A stretch of 64,000 bases of DNA from assembly GCF_000720135.1 (NCBI RefSeq), contig NZ_JOIU01000013.1, positions 62,001-126,000 on the forward strand, given 5' to 3'. Below, piece by piece: positions 17,537 through 25,234 of the stretch (its first letter is position 1; every line of letters begins with the position of its first letter). A program made the translations under genes and the position numbers. Under the pieces are notes generated by a model, which searched no databases, was not told the origin of the DNA, and was given only the letters and a program-made list of their open reading frames with translations. The DNA comes from Streptomyces sp. NRRL S-1022. Its GTDB lineage: Bacteria; Actinomycetota; Actinomycetes; Streptomycetales; Streptomycetaceae.

Positions 17537-18424
17537 TCAGGTGAGCTGCGCGGTTCTGACCAGCACCAGCGCCAGCGACAGCAGCAGGACGACGGCACAG
17601 GTGCCGTACTGCACCAGCGACCGCCTCTCGCGCGGGGCGTGCACCATCGCGTACCCGGTGATCACACCGGCGACGAGCCCGCCGATGTGCGCCTCCCAGG
17701 AGATGTTCATGGACGGGTTGAAGGTGAAGATCAGGTTGATCACCAGCAGGGCGATGACCGGCCGCATGTCGTAGTTGAGCCGGCGCATCAGCACCGCGGT
17801 GGCGCCGAACAGGCCGAAGATCGCGCCCGAGGCACCCAGCGAGGCGGTGGTCGGGGAGGCGAACAGGTAGGTCAGCGCGCCGCCGGCCAGCCCGGAGACG
17901 AAGTACACCGCCAGGTAGCGGGCCCGGCCGAGGGCCGCCTCCAGGGGGCCGCCGACCCACCACAGGCTCAGCATGTTGAAGCCGATGTGCCAGTACTGCT
18001 CGTGCGCGAACATCGACGTCACGAAGCGGTACCACTCGCCGCCGGCGACACCCGAGGTCGGCGCGAACGGCTTGGGCGGCCAGGCGCCGTAGAGCACCAC
18101 GTCGTCCAGGAGCGAGCGGTCGGCCTGGATGGCGATGAACACCGCCAGGTTGATCCCGATGAGGATCTTGGTGAGCAGCCGGGGGTCGGCCGTGACCGCA
18201 CCGCCGGCGAGCGTACGCGGCCGGGACACCTGCGGCGCGTGCCCCGTACCGGAGCCGTCGCGGACGCAGTCCGGGCACTGGAAGCCGACCGAGGCGCTGA
18301 CCATGCACTCGGGGCAGATGGGGCGCTCACAACGGGTGCAGCGCACGCCGGTCTCGCGGTCCGGGTGCCGGTAGCACACGGGCACGCTGCGGGCCTCCTG
18401 CGCGCTCCCTGCGGCCTGGTCCAT
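17537..18424 (-). CDS. Rhomboid-family intramembrane serine protease
   Basis: A 295-residue protein starting at ATG 18424. The N-terminus carries a zinc-ribbon-like cluster of Cys pairs (CYRHPD, CTRCERPICPEC, CPDC). About six transmembrane helices follow (from about 85). The catalytic Ser lies in GASGAIFGLFG (GxSG) and the His in WEAHIGGLVAG; HIGFNMLSLWWVGGPLE gives the conserved helix-2 His and Asn. Rhomboids cut transmembrane substrates within the bilayer. The cytosolic zinc-ribbon fusion is typical of actinobacterial forms. The substrate is unknown. It is convergent with crgA and lies downstream of the cyclophilin gene on the same strand, about 100 bp apart. Confidence 0.93.
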   Translation of the reverse strand: MDQAAGSAQEARSVPVCYRHPDRETGVRCTRCERPICPECMVSASVGFQCPDCVRDGSGTGHAPQVSRPRTLAGGAVTADPRLLTKILIGINLAVFIAIQADRSLLDDVVLYGAWPPKPFAPTSGVAGGEWYRFVTSMFAHEQYWHIGFNMLSLWWVGGPLEAALGRARYLAVYFVSGLAGGALTYLFASPTTASLGASGAIFGLFGATAVLMRRLNYDMRPVIALLVINLIFTFNPSMNISWEAHIGGLVAGVITGYAMVHAPRERRSLVQYGTCAVVLLLSLALVLVRTAQLT

Positions 18425-18527
18425 CAGTTCCCCTCGGTCGTCGTGCCCGTACCTGCTCGTACGGTGCCTACGGCACTATCCTGCACCGTTCATCCTTACG
18501 GACGAGCGGTGCGTTTGGTTCCCTTCC

Positions 18528-19058
18528 TCAGTCCCCGCGCACCTCGACGACCACCGTCTCGATGACGACGTCCACGAGCGGCCGGTCGTTGCGCCCGGTC
18601 GGCACGTTCGCGATGGCGTCGACCACCTTCCGGCCGGCCGGGCCGGTCACCTCGCCGAAGATCGTCCGCTTGCCGTCGAGCCAGGTGCTCGGCGTGACGG
18701 TGATGAAGAACTGGGATCCGTTGGTGCCCGGGCCGGCGTTGGCCATGGCCAGCAGGTACGGGACGCCGAAGGCCAGGTCGGGATGGCATTCGTCCTCGAA
18801 CCCGTAGCCGGGGCCGCCCAGGCCGTTGCCCAGCGGGTCACCGCCCTGGATCATGAATCCGCTGATGACGGAGTGGAACACCGTGCCGTCGTAGAGCGGT
18901 CTTCTGCTCTTCTCGCCGGTGCCGGGATGGGTCCACTCCCGCTCCCCGCGGGCCAGCTCGACGAAGTTCCTCACCGTGACGGGAGCGTGCAGCGCGAAGA
19001 GCCGCACCTCGATGTCGCCGAGGGTGGTCTTCAGGGTGGCATACAGCTGCTCGGCCAC
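18528..19058 (-). CDS. Cyclophilin-type peptidyl-prolyl isomerase
   Basis: A 176-residue single-domain cyclophilin with GTG 19058 as start (AAAGG upstream); the frame is open well upstream but that part lacks similarity. Typical motifs are LKTTLGDIEVRLFALHAPVTVRNFVELARG, YDGTVFHSVISGFMIQGGDP, FEDECHPDLAFG, LLAMANAGPGTNGSQFFITV and WLDGKRTIFGEV. The active-site Arg of cyclophilin A (FHRVI in eukaryotes) is replaced: here the segment reads FHSVI. Since that Arg is important for catalysis in model cyclophilins, activity may be reduced, although many bacterial cyclophilins vary. Cytoplasmic, with no signal peptide. Confidence 0.92.
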   Translation of the reverse strand: MAEQLYATLKTTLGDIEVRLFALHAPVTVRNFVELARGEREWTHPGTGEKSRRPLYDGTVFHSVISGFMIQGGDPLGNGLGGPGYGFEDECHPDLAFGVPYLLAMANAGPGTNGSQFFITVTPSTWLDGKRTIFGEVTGPAGRKVVDAIANVPTGRNDRPLVDVVIETVVVEVRGD

Positions 19059-19326
19059 GGTCCGCCTTTCGTTGTCGTCCGCCGCCTTCGATCCTTCCAC
19101 GCTCCCGCCCGCCCGTCGCCGGGCGGCCGCGACTTCCGCGGGGCGCGCGGCGCGGCGCGGCGATTCGTGGCAGTGTCGTGGGGGACGCCTGTTGCCCCGG
19201 ATCAGGCCGGAGCAAGCGATCGGCACCCATATGCCCGCCCGCGCATGCCGCACCCGCGCCCGGCAGGCATGATCCGTAAAAGGGCGGAAAGTCGAAATAC
19301 CGTACGCCACCGAGGAGGAGGAACCC

Positions 19327-20028
19327 GTGACCCGCATCGACAGCGTGCGCGCCGCGACCGGCTCGGCGAAGGACAGCGTGCTGCACGCCGCGGAAGTGGT
19401 GGCGCCCTACGCCGACACGGCCAAGGAGCGTGCCGCGCACTACGCGCAGGAGGCACGCGTACGGCTGGCACCCGTGGTGTCGCAGGCCGCCGAACAGGCC
19501 CGCGTGCAGTACGACGCCCGGCTCGCCCCACGCCTGGAGCAGGCCCGCGCCCATGTGCCGCCGAAGGTGGACGTGGCCGCGCACGAGGCCGCCGTCCGTA
19601 CCCGCAAGGCCGCCCGGCAGGCCGCCGACTACTCACGTCCCAAGCTGGAGCAGGCCGTCGCCGCGACGGCCCCGGTACGCGACGAGGCCGCCGCGCGCGG
19701 CGCCGCCGCGCTGGCCGCGCTGCGCGGCCAGGTATCGGCGCAGGAGATCCAGAAGCTGGCCCGGCGCAATGCCCGCCGCTCCCGTACCGGCCGTGCCGTG
19801 AAGCTGGCGGCGGTGCTGACCGTCGTGGCGGGCGGCGCCTTCGCGGCCTGGAAGTGGTGGGACAAGCAGGCCAACCCGGACTGGCTGGTCGAACCGCCCG
19901 CGGCGACGGAGGTCCCCGACGAGGACCGCCTCACCTCGGTCGACGGCACCGGCCCGGCGGGCCTGGATGCCGAGGTCGAGGCCAAGCAGGCCGAGGAGGA
20001 CGCGGCCGACCGCGACGACGAGGTGTGA
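19327..20028 (+). CDS. DUF5324 family protein
   Basis: A 233-residue protein from GTG 19327 after a strong GAGGAGGAGGA. Residues 1-155 are Ala-rich helices with heptad character (AAEQARVQYDARLAPRLEQARA and similar), probably a long coiled coil or apolipoprotein-like amphipathic helix. One transmembrane helix (about 160-178, AVKLAAVLTVVAGGAFAAW) follows a basic stretch (RRNARRSRTGR). A short acidic tail ends in DAADRDDEV. The family is specific to Streptomyces and relatives, and no function is known. By topology the coiled part lies on the inside. It is divergent from the cyclophilin gene and is followed by a strong hairpin. Confidence 0.85.
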   Translation: MTRIDSVRAATGSAKDSVLHAAEVVAPYADTAKERAAHYAQEARVRLAPVVSQAAEQARVQYDARLAPRLEQARAHVPPKVDVAAHEAAVRTRKAARQAADYSRPKLEQAVAATAPVRDEAAARGAAALAALRGQVSAQEIQKLARRNARRSRTGRAVKLAAVLTVVAGGAFAAWKWWDKQANPDWLVEPPAATEVPDEDRLTSVDGTGPAGLDAEVEAKQAEEDAADRDDEV

Positions 20029-20056
20029 GCACCCAGAACTGACGATTTATCGGCAA

Positions 20057-20099
20057 ATGCCCTCCGGCACTGCGTTTTCGCAGGCCGGAGGGCATTTTT
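20057..20099. terminator. Strong bidirectional terminator, DUF5324 / tRNA-Ala
   Basis: A 12-bp perfect stem ATGCCCTCCGGC (20057-20068) / GCCGGAGGGCAT (20084-20095) has an inner CTGCG/CGCAG stem and a T-run (TTTTT, 20095-20099) on the plus strand. It ends the rightward DUF5324 gene and probably the leftward tRNA-Ala. Confidence 0.9.
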
Positions 20100-20103
20100 C
20101 GAG

Positions 20104-20176
20104 TGGAGCCTAGGGGAGTCGAACCCCTGACATCCGCCATGCAAAGACGGCGCTCTACCAACTGAGCTAAGGCCCC
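20104..20176 (-). tRNA. tRNA-Ala (anticodon TGC)
   Basis: A 73-nt cloverleaf on the minus strand. The acceptor GGGGCCU pairs with AGGCUCC (one G-U), the D-arm reads AGCUCAGUUGGUAGAGC, the anticodon stem CCGUC/GGCGG has loop UUUGCAU, and the T-arm is AGGGGUUCGACUCCCCU. Discriminator A; CCA is not encoded. A possible promoter (TTGCGG at 20253-20258 and TACTCT at 20228-20233, minus strand, 19-bp spacer) lies upstream. Confidence 0.97.
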
Positions 20177-20358
20177 GGAAAGGAGCGCCCGGCCGGAGGA
20201 ATCGCGTTCCGGCGGGTGCCGCAGACCAGAGTACCGGGTCACCCCCCGTATCCCGCAAAAAGATTGGGGGTCCCCGCGGATGACCACTCTCCGTAAGATG
20301 CTCGGCGTGGTTCGCTACAGCGAACCGCGGTTTTCAGGGGAAGCGATGGGGAGACGCA

Positions 20359-20907
20359 ATGGACGCCGCACAGCAGGAAGCCACCGCGAGAGCGCGGGAG
20401 CTGCAGCGGAACTGGTACGGGGAGCCGTTGGGGGCGCTCTTCCGTAAGCTCATCGACGATCTCGGGCTGAACCAGGCCCGGCTCGCGGCGGTCCTGGGCC
20501 TGTCCGCTCCGATGCTCTCGCAGCTGATGAGCGGCCAGCGCGCGAAGATCGGCAATCCCGCGGTGGTCCAGCGGGTGCAGCTGCTCCAGGAGCTGGCGTC
20601 CCAGGTCGCCGACGGCAGTGTCAGCGCCGCCGAGGCGACCGAGCGCATGGACGAGATCAAGAAGTCGCAGGGGGGTTCGGTGCTCAGCAACACCACGCAC
20701 ACCACGAACAGTTCGGGTGCGCCCACGGTCAAGCGCGTGGTCCGCGAGATCCAGTCGCTGCTCCGCTCGGTGGCCGCCGCCGGCGACATCATCGACGCCG
20801 CGGACGCCCTCGCCCCGAGCCACCCCGAACTCGCCGAGTTCCTCCGCGTCTACGGCGCCGGCCGCACCTCCGACGCCGTCGCGCACTACCAGTCGCACCA
20901 GAACTGA
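20359..20907 (+). CDS. Helix-turn-helix DNA-binding protein
   Basis: A 182-residue soluble protein with ATG 20359 and GGGGAG upstream. Residues about 25-70 form a Xre-like helix-turn-helix: LFRKLIDDLGLNQARLAAVLGLSAPMLSQLMSGQ. Residues 75-110 are helical (VQRVQLLQELASQV), and the Ser/Thr/Asn-rich linker SNTTHTTNSSG leads to a helical C-terminal domain (about 125-182). It is probably a dimeric transcription regulator with an unknown effector. It lies beside tRNA-Ala but on the opposite strand, and 146 bp ahead of the kinase gene on the same strand. The target is not evident; the large leader (20177-20358) could hold its own operator. Confidence 0.82.
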   Translation: MDAAQQEATARARELQRNWYGEPLGALFRKLIDDLGLNQARLAAVLGLSAPMLSQLMSGQRAKIGNPAVVQRVQLLQELASQVADGSVSAAEATERMDEIKKSQGGSVLSNTTHTTNSSGAPTVKRVVREIQSLLRSVAAAGDIIDAADALAPSHPELAEFLRVYGAGRTSDAVAHYQSHQN

Positions 20908-21053
20908 CCGCCGGGCCGGCGCACCGGAGGGGGTCCGGCGCGCCGGCCGCACCGCGAGGGGGCGGGGGCTCCCGTCGTGGGTAGGGACCCGGGGGAAGCA
21001 AGGGGAGCACGGGGCGCGGGTTACGTCGGGCCAGGGGAGGAGCGGCGGCTGCC

Positions 21054-22634
21054 ATGGGTGAGGTGTTCGCCGGCCGGTACGAGCTGGCCGACCCGATCGG
21101 CCGGGGCGGGGTGGGCGCCGTATGGCGTGCCTGGGACCACCGCCGTCGGCGGTACGTGGCCGCGAAGGTCCTCCAGCAGCGCGATGCCCACTCCCTGCTG
21201 CGCTTCGTGCGGGAGCAGGCGCTGCGCATCGACCATCCGCACGTGCTCGCGCCGGCCAGCTGGGCCGCCGACGACGACAAGGTGCTGTTCACCATGGACC
21301 TGGTCGCCGGCGGGTCGCTGGTCCACCTGGTCGGCGACTACGGCCCGCTCCCGCCGGTGTTCGTGTGCACCCTGCTCGACCAGTTGCTGTCCGGGCTCGC
21401 CGCCGTGCACGCGGAGGACGTCGTCCACCGGGACATCAAGCCCGCCAACGTGCTCCTGGAGGCCACCGGTACGGGCCGGCCGCGGCTCCGGCTGTCCGAC
21501 TTCGGCATCGCCATGCGGCTCGGTGAGCCCCGGCTGACGGAGACCAACCTCGTGGTGGGCACCCCCGGTTACCTCGCACCCGAGCAGATGCTGGGCGCCG
21601 AACCCGACTTCCCGGCCGACCTGTTCGCCGTCGGCCTGGTCGCCCTGTACCTCCTGGAGGGCGCCAAGCCGGACACGAAGGCGCTGGTGCAGTACTTCCT
21701 GGAACACGGCACGCCCGGCCCGCCCAAGGGCATCCCGGAGCCGCTCTGGCAGGTCGTCGCCTCGCTGCTCCAGCCGGACCCCGAGGACCGTTTCCGCACC
21801 GCCACGGGGGCGCGCAAGGCGCTCGCGGCCGCCGCGGAACTCCTGCCGGAGCCGGGCCCGGACGACGAAATCATCGAGATCTTCGACCAACTCGGCCCGC
21901 TCCCCGCCGGGTTCGGACCGGACGGCCCGCTCCGGCAGGCCTCCGGTGTGGCGCCGGAGCTGCTCCCGGGCGGGACGGCGGAGCCGGCCACCGGCGAGTT
22001 CCCCGAAGCGCCGCCGGACAGCGGCCCGTTCGCGGGTCCGGGCAGCGGTCCGTTCGCGGGTCCGGGTGGGGGCACGGATCCGGGTGGGGGCACCGGTCTC
22101 GGTGGGGGCGTGGATTCCGGTACGGGCAAGGGTCCCGGCACCGGCAGGGGTCCCGGTACCGGCATGGATTCCGGCACCGGCATGGATTCCGGTACGGGCA
22201 GGGGTCCCGGCACCGGCGCGGATTCCGGTAGGCCTCTGGGCCCCGGGCCCGGCACGGGAACCGGTACCGGTGCCGGCACGGATCCCCGTACGCCCGCCTC
22301 CACCGGCTCCGTCTCGGACACCGGCAGTTTCCGCCTGCCGCCGCCCCAGCTGTTCCGGTACCCCGGTCCTGACCCCGCCCCGCCCGTGCCCCCGGTGCCG
22401 GGCCCCCGTGCCGACACCACCACGGCGGCGTACACCGCCCGCGACCCGCTGGTTTCCCCTCCGCCGTCGCCCTCTCCGCCGTCGTCCCCGGCGCCGCCCG
22501 TCCGGCGCGCACGGGGCCGTCGCGGGCGGCGCGCGGCCCGCCGTCCCGGGCCCCCGGCCAGGGCCGCGATCCCGATCCTGCTGCTGGCGCTGGCCTGCTA
22601 CGCGGTGGGTTTCTGGGCGCTGGCCCGGGTGTGA
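21054..22634 (+). CDS. Tail-anchored Ser/Thr protein kinase
   Basis: A 526-residue protein. The kinase domain (about 5-265) looks active: GRGGVGAVW glycine loop, VAAKVL lysine, VHRDIKPANVLL, DFGIAMRL and GTPGYLAPEQ. Residues about 300-410 are a striking low-complexity segment of Gly/Thr/Pro/Ser repeats (PFAGPGSGPFAGPG, PGTGMDSGTGMDSGTG). A Pro-rich and Arg-rich stretch precedes a single helix at the very C-terminus (AAIPILLLALACYAVGFWALARV) with no sensor domain outside. It is therefore tail-anchored, unlike PknB, and must sense something inside or through partners. Its 3' end overlaps the convergent gene at 22598 by 37 bp. Confidence 0.92.
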   Translation: MGEVFAGRYELADPIGRGGVGAVWRAWDHRRRRYVAAKVLQQRDAHSLLRFVREQALRIDHPHVLAPASWAADDDKVLFTMDLVAGGSLVHLVGDYGPLPPVFVCTLLDQLLSGLAAVHAEDVVHRDIKPANVLLEATGTGRPRLRLSDFGIAMRLGEPRLTETNLVVGTPGYLAPEQMLGAEPDFPADLFAVGLVALYLLEGAKPDTKALVQYFLEHGTPGPPKGIPEPLWQVVASLLQPDPEDRFRTATGARKALAAAAELLPEPGPDDEIIEIFDQLGPLPAGFGPDGPLRQASGVAPELLPGGTAEPATGEFPEAPPDSGPFAGPGSGPFAGPGGGTDPGGGTGLGGGVDSGTGKGPGTGRGPGTGMDSGTGMDSGTGRGPGTGADSGRPLGPGPGTGTGTGAGTDPRTPASTGSVSDTGSFRLPPPQLFRYPGPDPAPPVPPVPGPRADTTTAAYTARDPLVSPPPSPSPPSSPAPPVRRARGRRGRRAARRPGPPARAAIPILLLALACYAVGFWALARV

Positions 22635-24007
22635 GCCCGCCGGGCCGCCACCGTCCACCCTGCGAGCACGAGCAGCAGTACGGTTCCCGCGCCGATCCCG
22701 CCGACGGCGACCAGCCGCATCGCCCGGTGCCCGGTCCCGTCCCCGGTGCCCGCGGTCGGCACGGCCGCCCGGTCCTGCTCGGTGAGCGTGAAGACGTCCT
22801 CGGGCGCGGGCCGGCCCGCGTACCCGGGCCCGGCGTGCGCACGGCCGCCCACCCGCACCCGCAGGGTGACGGCGAACGGCCCCTGCCCGAACGTGCCGGC
22901 CAGCTGTGCGCTGAGGTGGACGGCGAGGTAGTAGTCGCCGGCGAAGCGCGCGCCGGTCACCGCGGCGGGCACGGCGTAGCGGTTGGCGTACTCGACCGGC
23001 GGGAGCGGGACGAGGGCGGCGGACTTCGGGACGCCGGTGTAGCCGAGGGAGGCGTCGTCGACGTAGCCGCGCACGGGGTTGTAGAGGGAGAGGTCCAGCG
23101 CGCCGCCGACATAGCCGTGGCCGGGGGCGCCGGCCAGGTCGGCGGAGGCGTGCAGCTGCCGTCCCCAGTCCAGCGGCACCTTGTAGAAGCGGGTCTCGCC
23201 GGGTGCCAGGGTGGTCCGCCAGACGCCCTGGCCGAGCGGGCGTGCGGTGGTGAAGCCGGTGCCGCCGGGGCGCTCGCGGGCGGTGCCGGGGAGGGGCTGC
23301 GGTGTGGCGGAGTCCCAGGTCTGCGGCGCGGTGGTGGGGGCGGCCCGGGTGAGGCCGGGTTCCGTGGCAGGCGCGATCTCCAGGTCCCACCGGCCGGTCC
23401 GGGCCGCGGTCCCGGAGCCCTCGGCGTCGAGCCGTTCGACGAGCACGTAGTAGGTTCCGCCGCCCTGGCACAGCGCCTTGCCGGTGTCTCGCTGGGCCAG
23501 GGCGGTGACCGGGCGGGGGCTGAGCGTGGCGCCGAAGCGGGCGGAGGCGTAGGAGCAGGGTGTGCCCTTGGCGTCCCGGAGCGAGACGCGGATGCCGTCG
23601 GTGGCGGAGACGGTGGTGTCCGCGGGCGGTACGGCGGTGACGGGGACGTACGCCGCCTCGGCGGCGGTCAGGCGGAGGCGGTAGTACAGCCGGCCGTTGC
23701 GCGGCAGGGAGCTGCGGTAGGTGCGGCCGGGGTCCAGCAGGGCGGCGTCCGCGGTGGCCCGCTGGGCGCCGGTGACGGCACGGGCGCCGGGCGCGAACGC
23801 GTAGGGCTGCGGTGCCGCCGGCTCGGCGTCGGCGGCGGCCGGGGCGGCGGCCGGCAGGGCGAGGGCGGCGCACAGGGCCGGCAGCAGGATCAGGGCGCGC
23901 CGGGCGGCCGCGGCCCGCCGTCTCGTCCGTGCCGCCGTACCGCCTCGCGCCCGCACGCGCCACCACCCCCAGTCGTCGCACGGCCGCACCCGGACCGCAG
24001 GCCCCAT
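22598..24007 (-). CDS. Secreted, C-terminally membrane-anchored protein of unknown function
   Basis: About 469 residues if ATG 24007 is used; the start is uncertain because the frame is open to 24118 and no start has a well-placed Shine-Dalgarno site. An Arg-rich N-terminus and a hydrophobic helix rich in Ala/Leu followed by APAAADA look like a signal peptide. The outside part (about 60-425) is beta-rich, with LYYRLRLTAAEAAYVPVTAV, GTYYVLVERLD, ETRFYKVPLDWGRQLHASADL and FAGDYYLAVHLSA. These suggest two or three jelly-roll or PPC-like domains. A transmembrane helix (about 435-455) and a short basic tail end it. No catalytic motif is seen. There is no LAXTG sorting signal. Confidence 0.75.
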   Translation of the reverse strand: MGPAVRVRPCDDWGWWRVRARGGTAARTRRRAAAARRALILLPALCAALALPAAAPAAADAEPAAPQPYAFAPGARAVTGAQRATADAALLDPGRTYRSSLPRNGRLYYRLRLTAAEAAYVPVTAVPPADTTVSATDGIRVSLRDAKGTPCSYASARFGATLSPRPVTALAQRDTGKALCQGGGTYYVLVERLDAEGSGTAARTGRWDLEIAPATEPGLTRAAPTTAPQTWDSATPQPLPGTARERPGGTGFTTARPLGQGVWRTTLAPGETRFYKVPLDWGRQLHASADLAGAPGHGYVGGALDLSLYNPVRGYVDDASLGYTGVPKSAALVPLPPVEYANRYAVPAAVTGARFAGDYYLAVHLSAQLAGTFGQGPFAVTLRVRVGGRAHAGPGYAGRPAPEDVFTLTEQDRAAVPTAGTGDGTGHRAMRLVAVGGIGAGTVLLLVLAGWTVAARRAHTRASAQKPTA

Positions 24008-24130
24008 CCTGCCCCGGCCGCCGCTGCGCCATCCGGGCAACGCCCGCGCCCGTCCGAATCGCGTCCGCCCCTCCCGGCGCTCCGTGAGCCCGCTAGCCCA
24101 CCCGCCGGGCGCCCGCAACCCGGGGACGCC

Positions 24131-24167
24131 GGGGCCACCGGGGCCACCGGGGCCACCGGGACCACCG
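24131..24167. repeat. Four 9-bp tandem repeats (GGGGCCACC)
   Basis: GGGGCCACC is repeated about four times in tandem, the last copy changed to GGGACCACC, in the gap between the DLW-39 gene's terminator and the secreted-protein gene. A simple slippage-prone repeat with no evident role. Confidence 0.8.
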
Positions 24168-24181
24168 GGGACAACGCAAAA

Positions 24182-24205
24182 CCCCGACCGCGCAGGCGGC
24201 CGGGG
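24182..24205 (-). terminator. Terminator of the DLW-39 gene
   Basis: CCCCGACCGC-GCAG-GCGGCCGGGG forms a stem with one A-C mismatch. On the minus strand it is followed by TTTT (24178-24181), just after the DLW-39 stop codon. Confidence 0.75.
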
Positions 24206-24229
24206 TCGGTTCAGATCGGGTATCGGGAC

Positions 24230-24358
24230 TCACGAACCCGTGGGCACGGAGTCAGTCGCCTCCGTCCACAGGTCCTGCTCGGCGCGATCCGCCTGGATCT
24301 GGCGGTACACGAGGAGCCCGCCGATGGCGGCCAGTGCGACCAGGAGCAGCTTCTTCAC
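24230..24358 (-). CDS. DLW-39 family small membrane protein
   Basis: A 42-residue protein starting at GTG 24358 with GAGG upstream. It reads VKKLLLVALAAIGGLLVYRQ, then IQADRAEQDLWTEATDSVPTG. A single transmembrane helix is followed by the DLW motif that names this actinobacterial family. In many actinobacteria the gene lies close to gyrA and the Ile and Ala tRNA genes. Here it is about 7 kb from tRNA-Ile and 4 kb from tRNA-Ala, apparently because other genes have come between. The function is unknown. Confidence 0.88.
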   Translation of the reverse strand: MKKLLLVALAAIGGLLVYRQIQADRAEQDLWTEATDSVPTGS

Positions 24359-24403
24359 CGCGCGACCTCGTCTTTCCTTGACGTAGGGGACCTCTGGCGC
24401 CCG

Positions 24404-24409
24404 ACTATA
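24404..24409 (-). promoter_or_regulatory. Possible -10 element for the DLW-39 gene
   Basis: TATAGT on the minus strand, 46 bp before the GTG, is a good actinobacterial -10 hexamer in an otherwise GC-rich setting. I see no clear -35 partner. The rest of 24410-24707 shows no gene. Confidence 0.4.
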
Positions 24410-24707
24410 CACACCGGCCGATATCGATCGGTGACCTGCGCCGGGGGCCAACTCCCGCCCCCGCACGCGCAATAGGCCTGGTCGGGGGCGGTTCTGCCCG
24501 GAGGGTGACGGCGCACCCACGGACGGTTACTTTGCTCCCTCTTCGTTCACCCTCAGCGCGTTCTGGGGGGTTTTCCTCCCTCTTGCGGCCATCCGAGTGG
24601 TGTTCATCGGAACATCGCGGCGCCACGGGCGTCGGTCCACCACCTCGCGGCGCTCATACACATCATGAGGAAAGTACGCAAATCGCCCAACCCGAAAGTG
24701 AGGGGCC

Positions 24708-25049
24708 ATGACCAACAACAAGGTCATGAAGCTGTGGACCGCCATCGTCACCGCCTTCCTCGCGCTGTGCACGGCGCTCGGACTCGTCACCGCCGCCTCC
24801 GCGACCGCCGCCGCGGCCGGACCCCGGACCGAGAGCCCCCGCACCGGCACCGCGCAGCACACGAACCCGACGATTCCGGCGACACACCACTGGGTCTGGT
24901 CACACGCCAGGGCCCTGCCCCCCACGATGAAGCAGCGGATCCGGGCCGAGGCCCACGGCAAGACCCCCGGTTGCCGGCACCGCCCGCTCACCGACACCCA
25001 GGCGGAGACCACGTCCCAGGACTTCCCCGCGGAGTCCCTCGACTGCTGA
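24708..25049 (+). CDS. Small secreted protein of unknown function
   Basis: A 113-residue protein with ATG 24708 directly after GTGAGGGGCC. The first 38 residues form a signal peptide: MTNNKVMKLW, a hydrophobic core (TAIVTAFLALCTALGLVTAA) and an Ala-rich cleavage region near SATAAAAG. The mature part of about 75 residues is polar, with two Cys (one in KTPGCRHRP, one at the C-terminus) that could form a disulfide, and a Trp/His-rich segment THHWVWSHARALPPTMKQRIRAEAHG. It looks like one of the small secreted Streptomyces proteins with no assigned role. A perfect hairpin follows 72 bp later. Confidence 0.75.
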   Translation: MTNNKVMKLWTAIVTAFLALCTALGLVTAASATAAAAGPRTESPRTGTAQHTNPTIPATHHWVWSHARALPPTMKQRIRAEAHGKTPGCRHRPLTDTQAETTSQDFPAESLDC

Positions 25050-25120
25050 TCCTCCCCCGCCGCAGTACCGCAACGTCTCGACCGCACGGCGACTTGCGTA
25101 CGCACCAGTCGACACGGAAA

Positions 25121-25148
25121 GACCCCCGGCCGGATCCGGCCGGGGGTC
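25121..25148. terminator. Perfect palindromic terminator
   Basis: GACCCCCGGCCGGA and its exact complement meet with no loop, giving a 28-bp palindrome. It closes the small secreted-protein gene before the GT2 gene begins. Confidence 0.85.
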
Positions 25149-25234
25149 TCGCGCGTTCCGGCCCACCGGTACGACATGCTCGGAGAACCTCGTAGACCAC
25201 CGACGTACGACCCGGAAAGGTGGTGAGCGCTGCC

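Noticed and set aside
21021..24032. A 1003-codon minus-strand frame
   Set aside because: Covers the kinase antisense and the secreted-protein gene in another frame; Arg/Gly-rich low-complexity translation.
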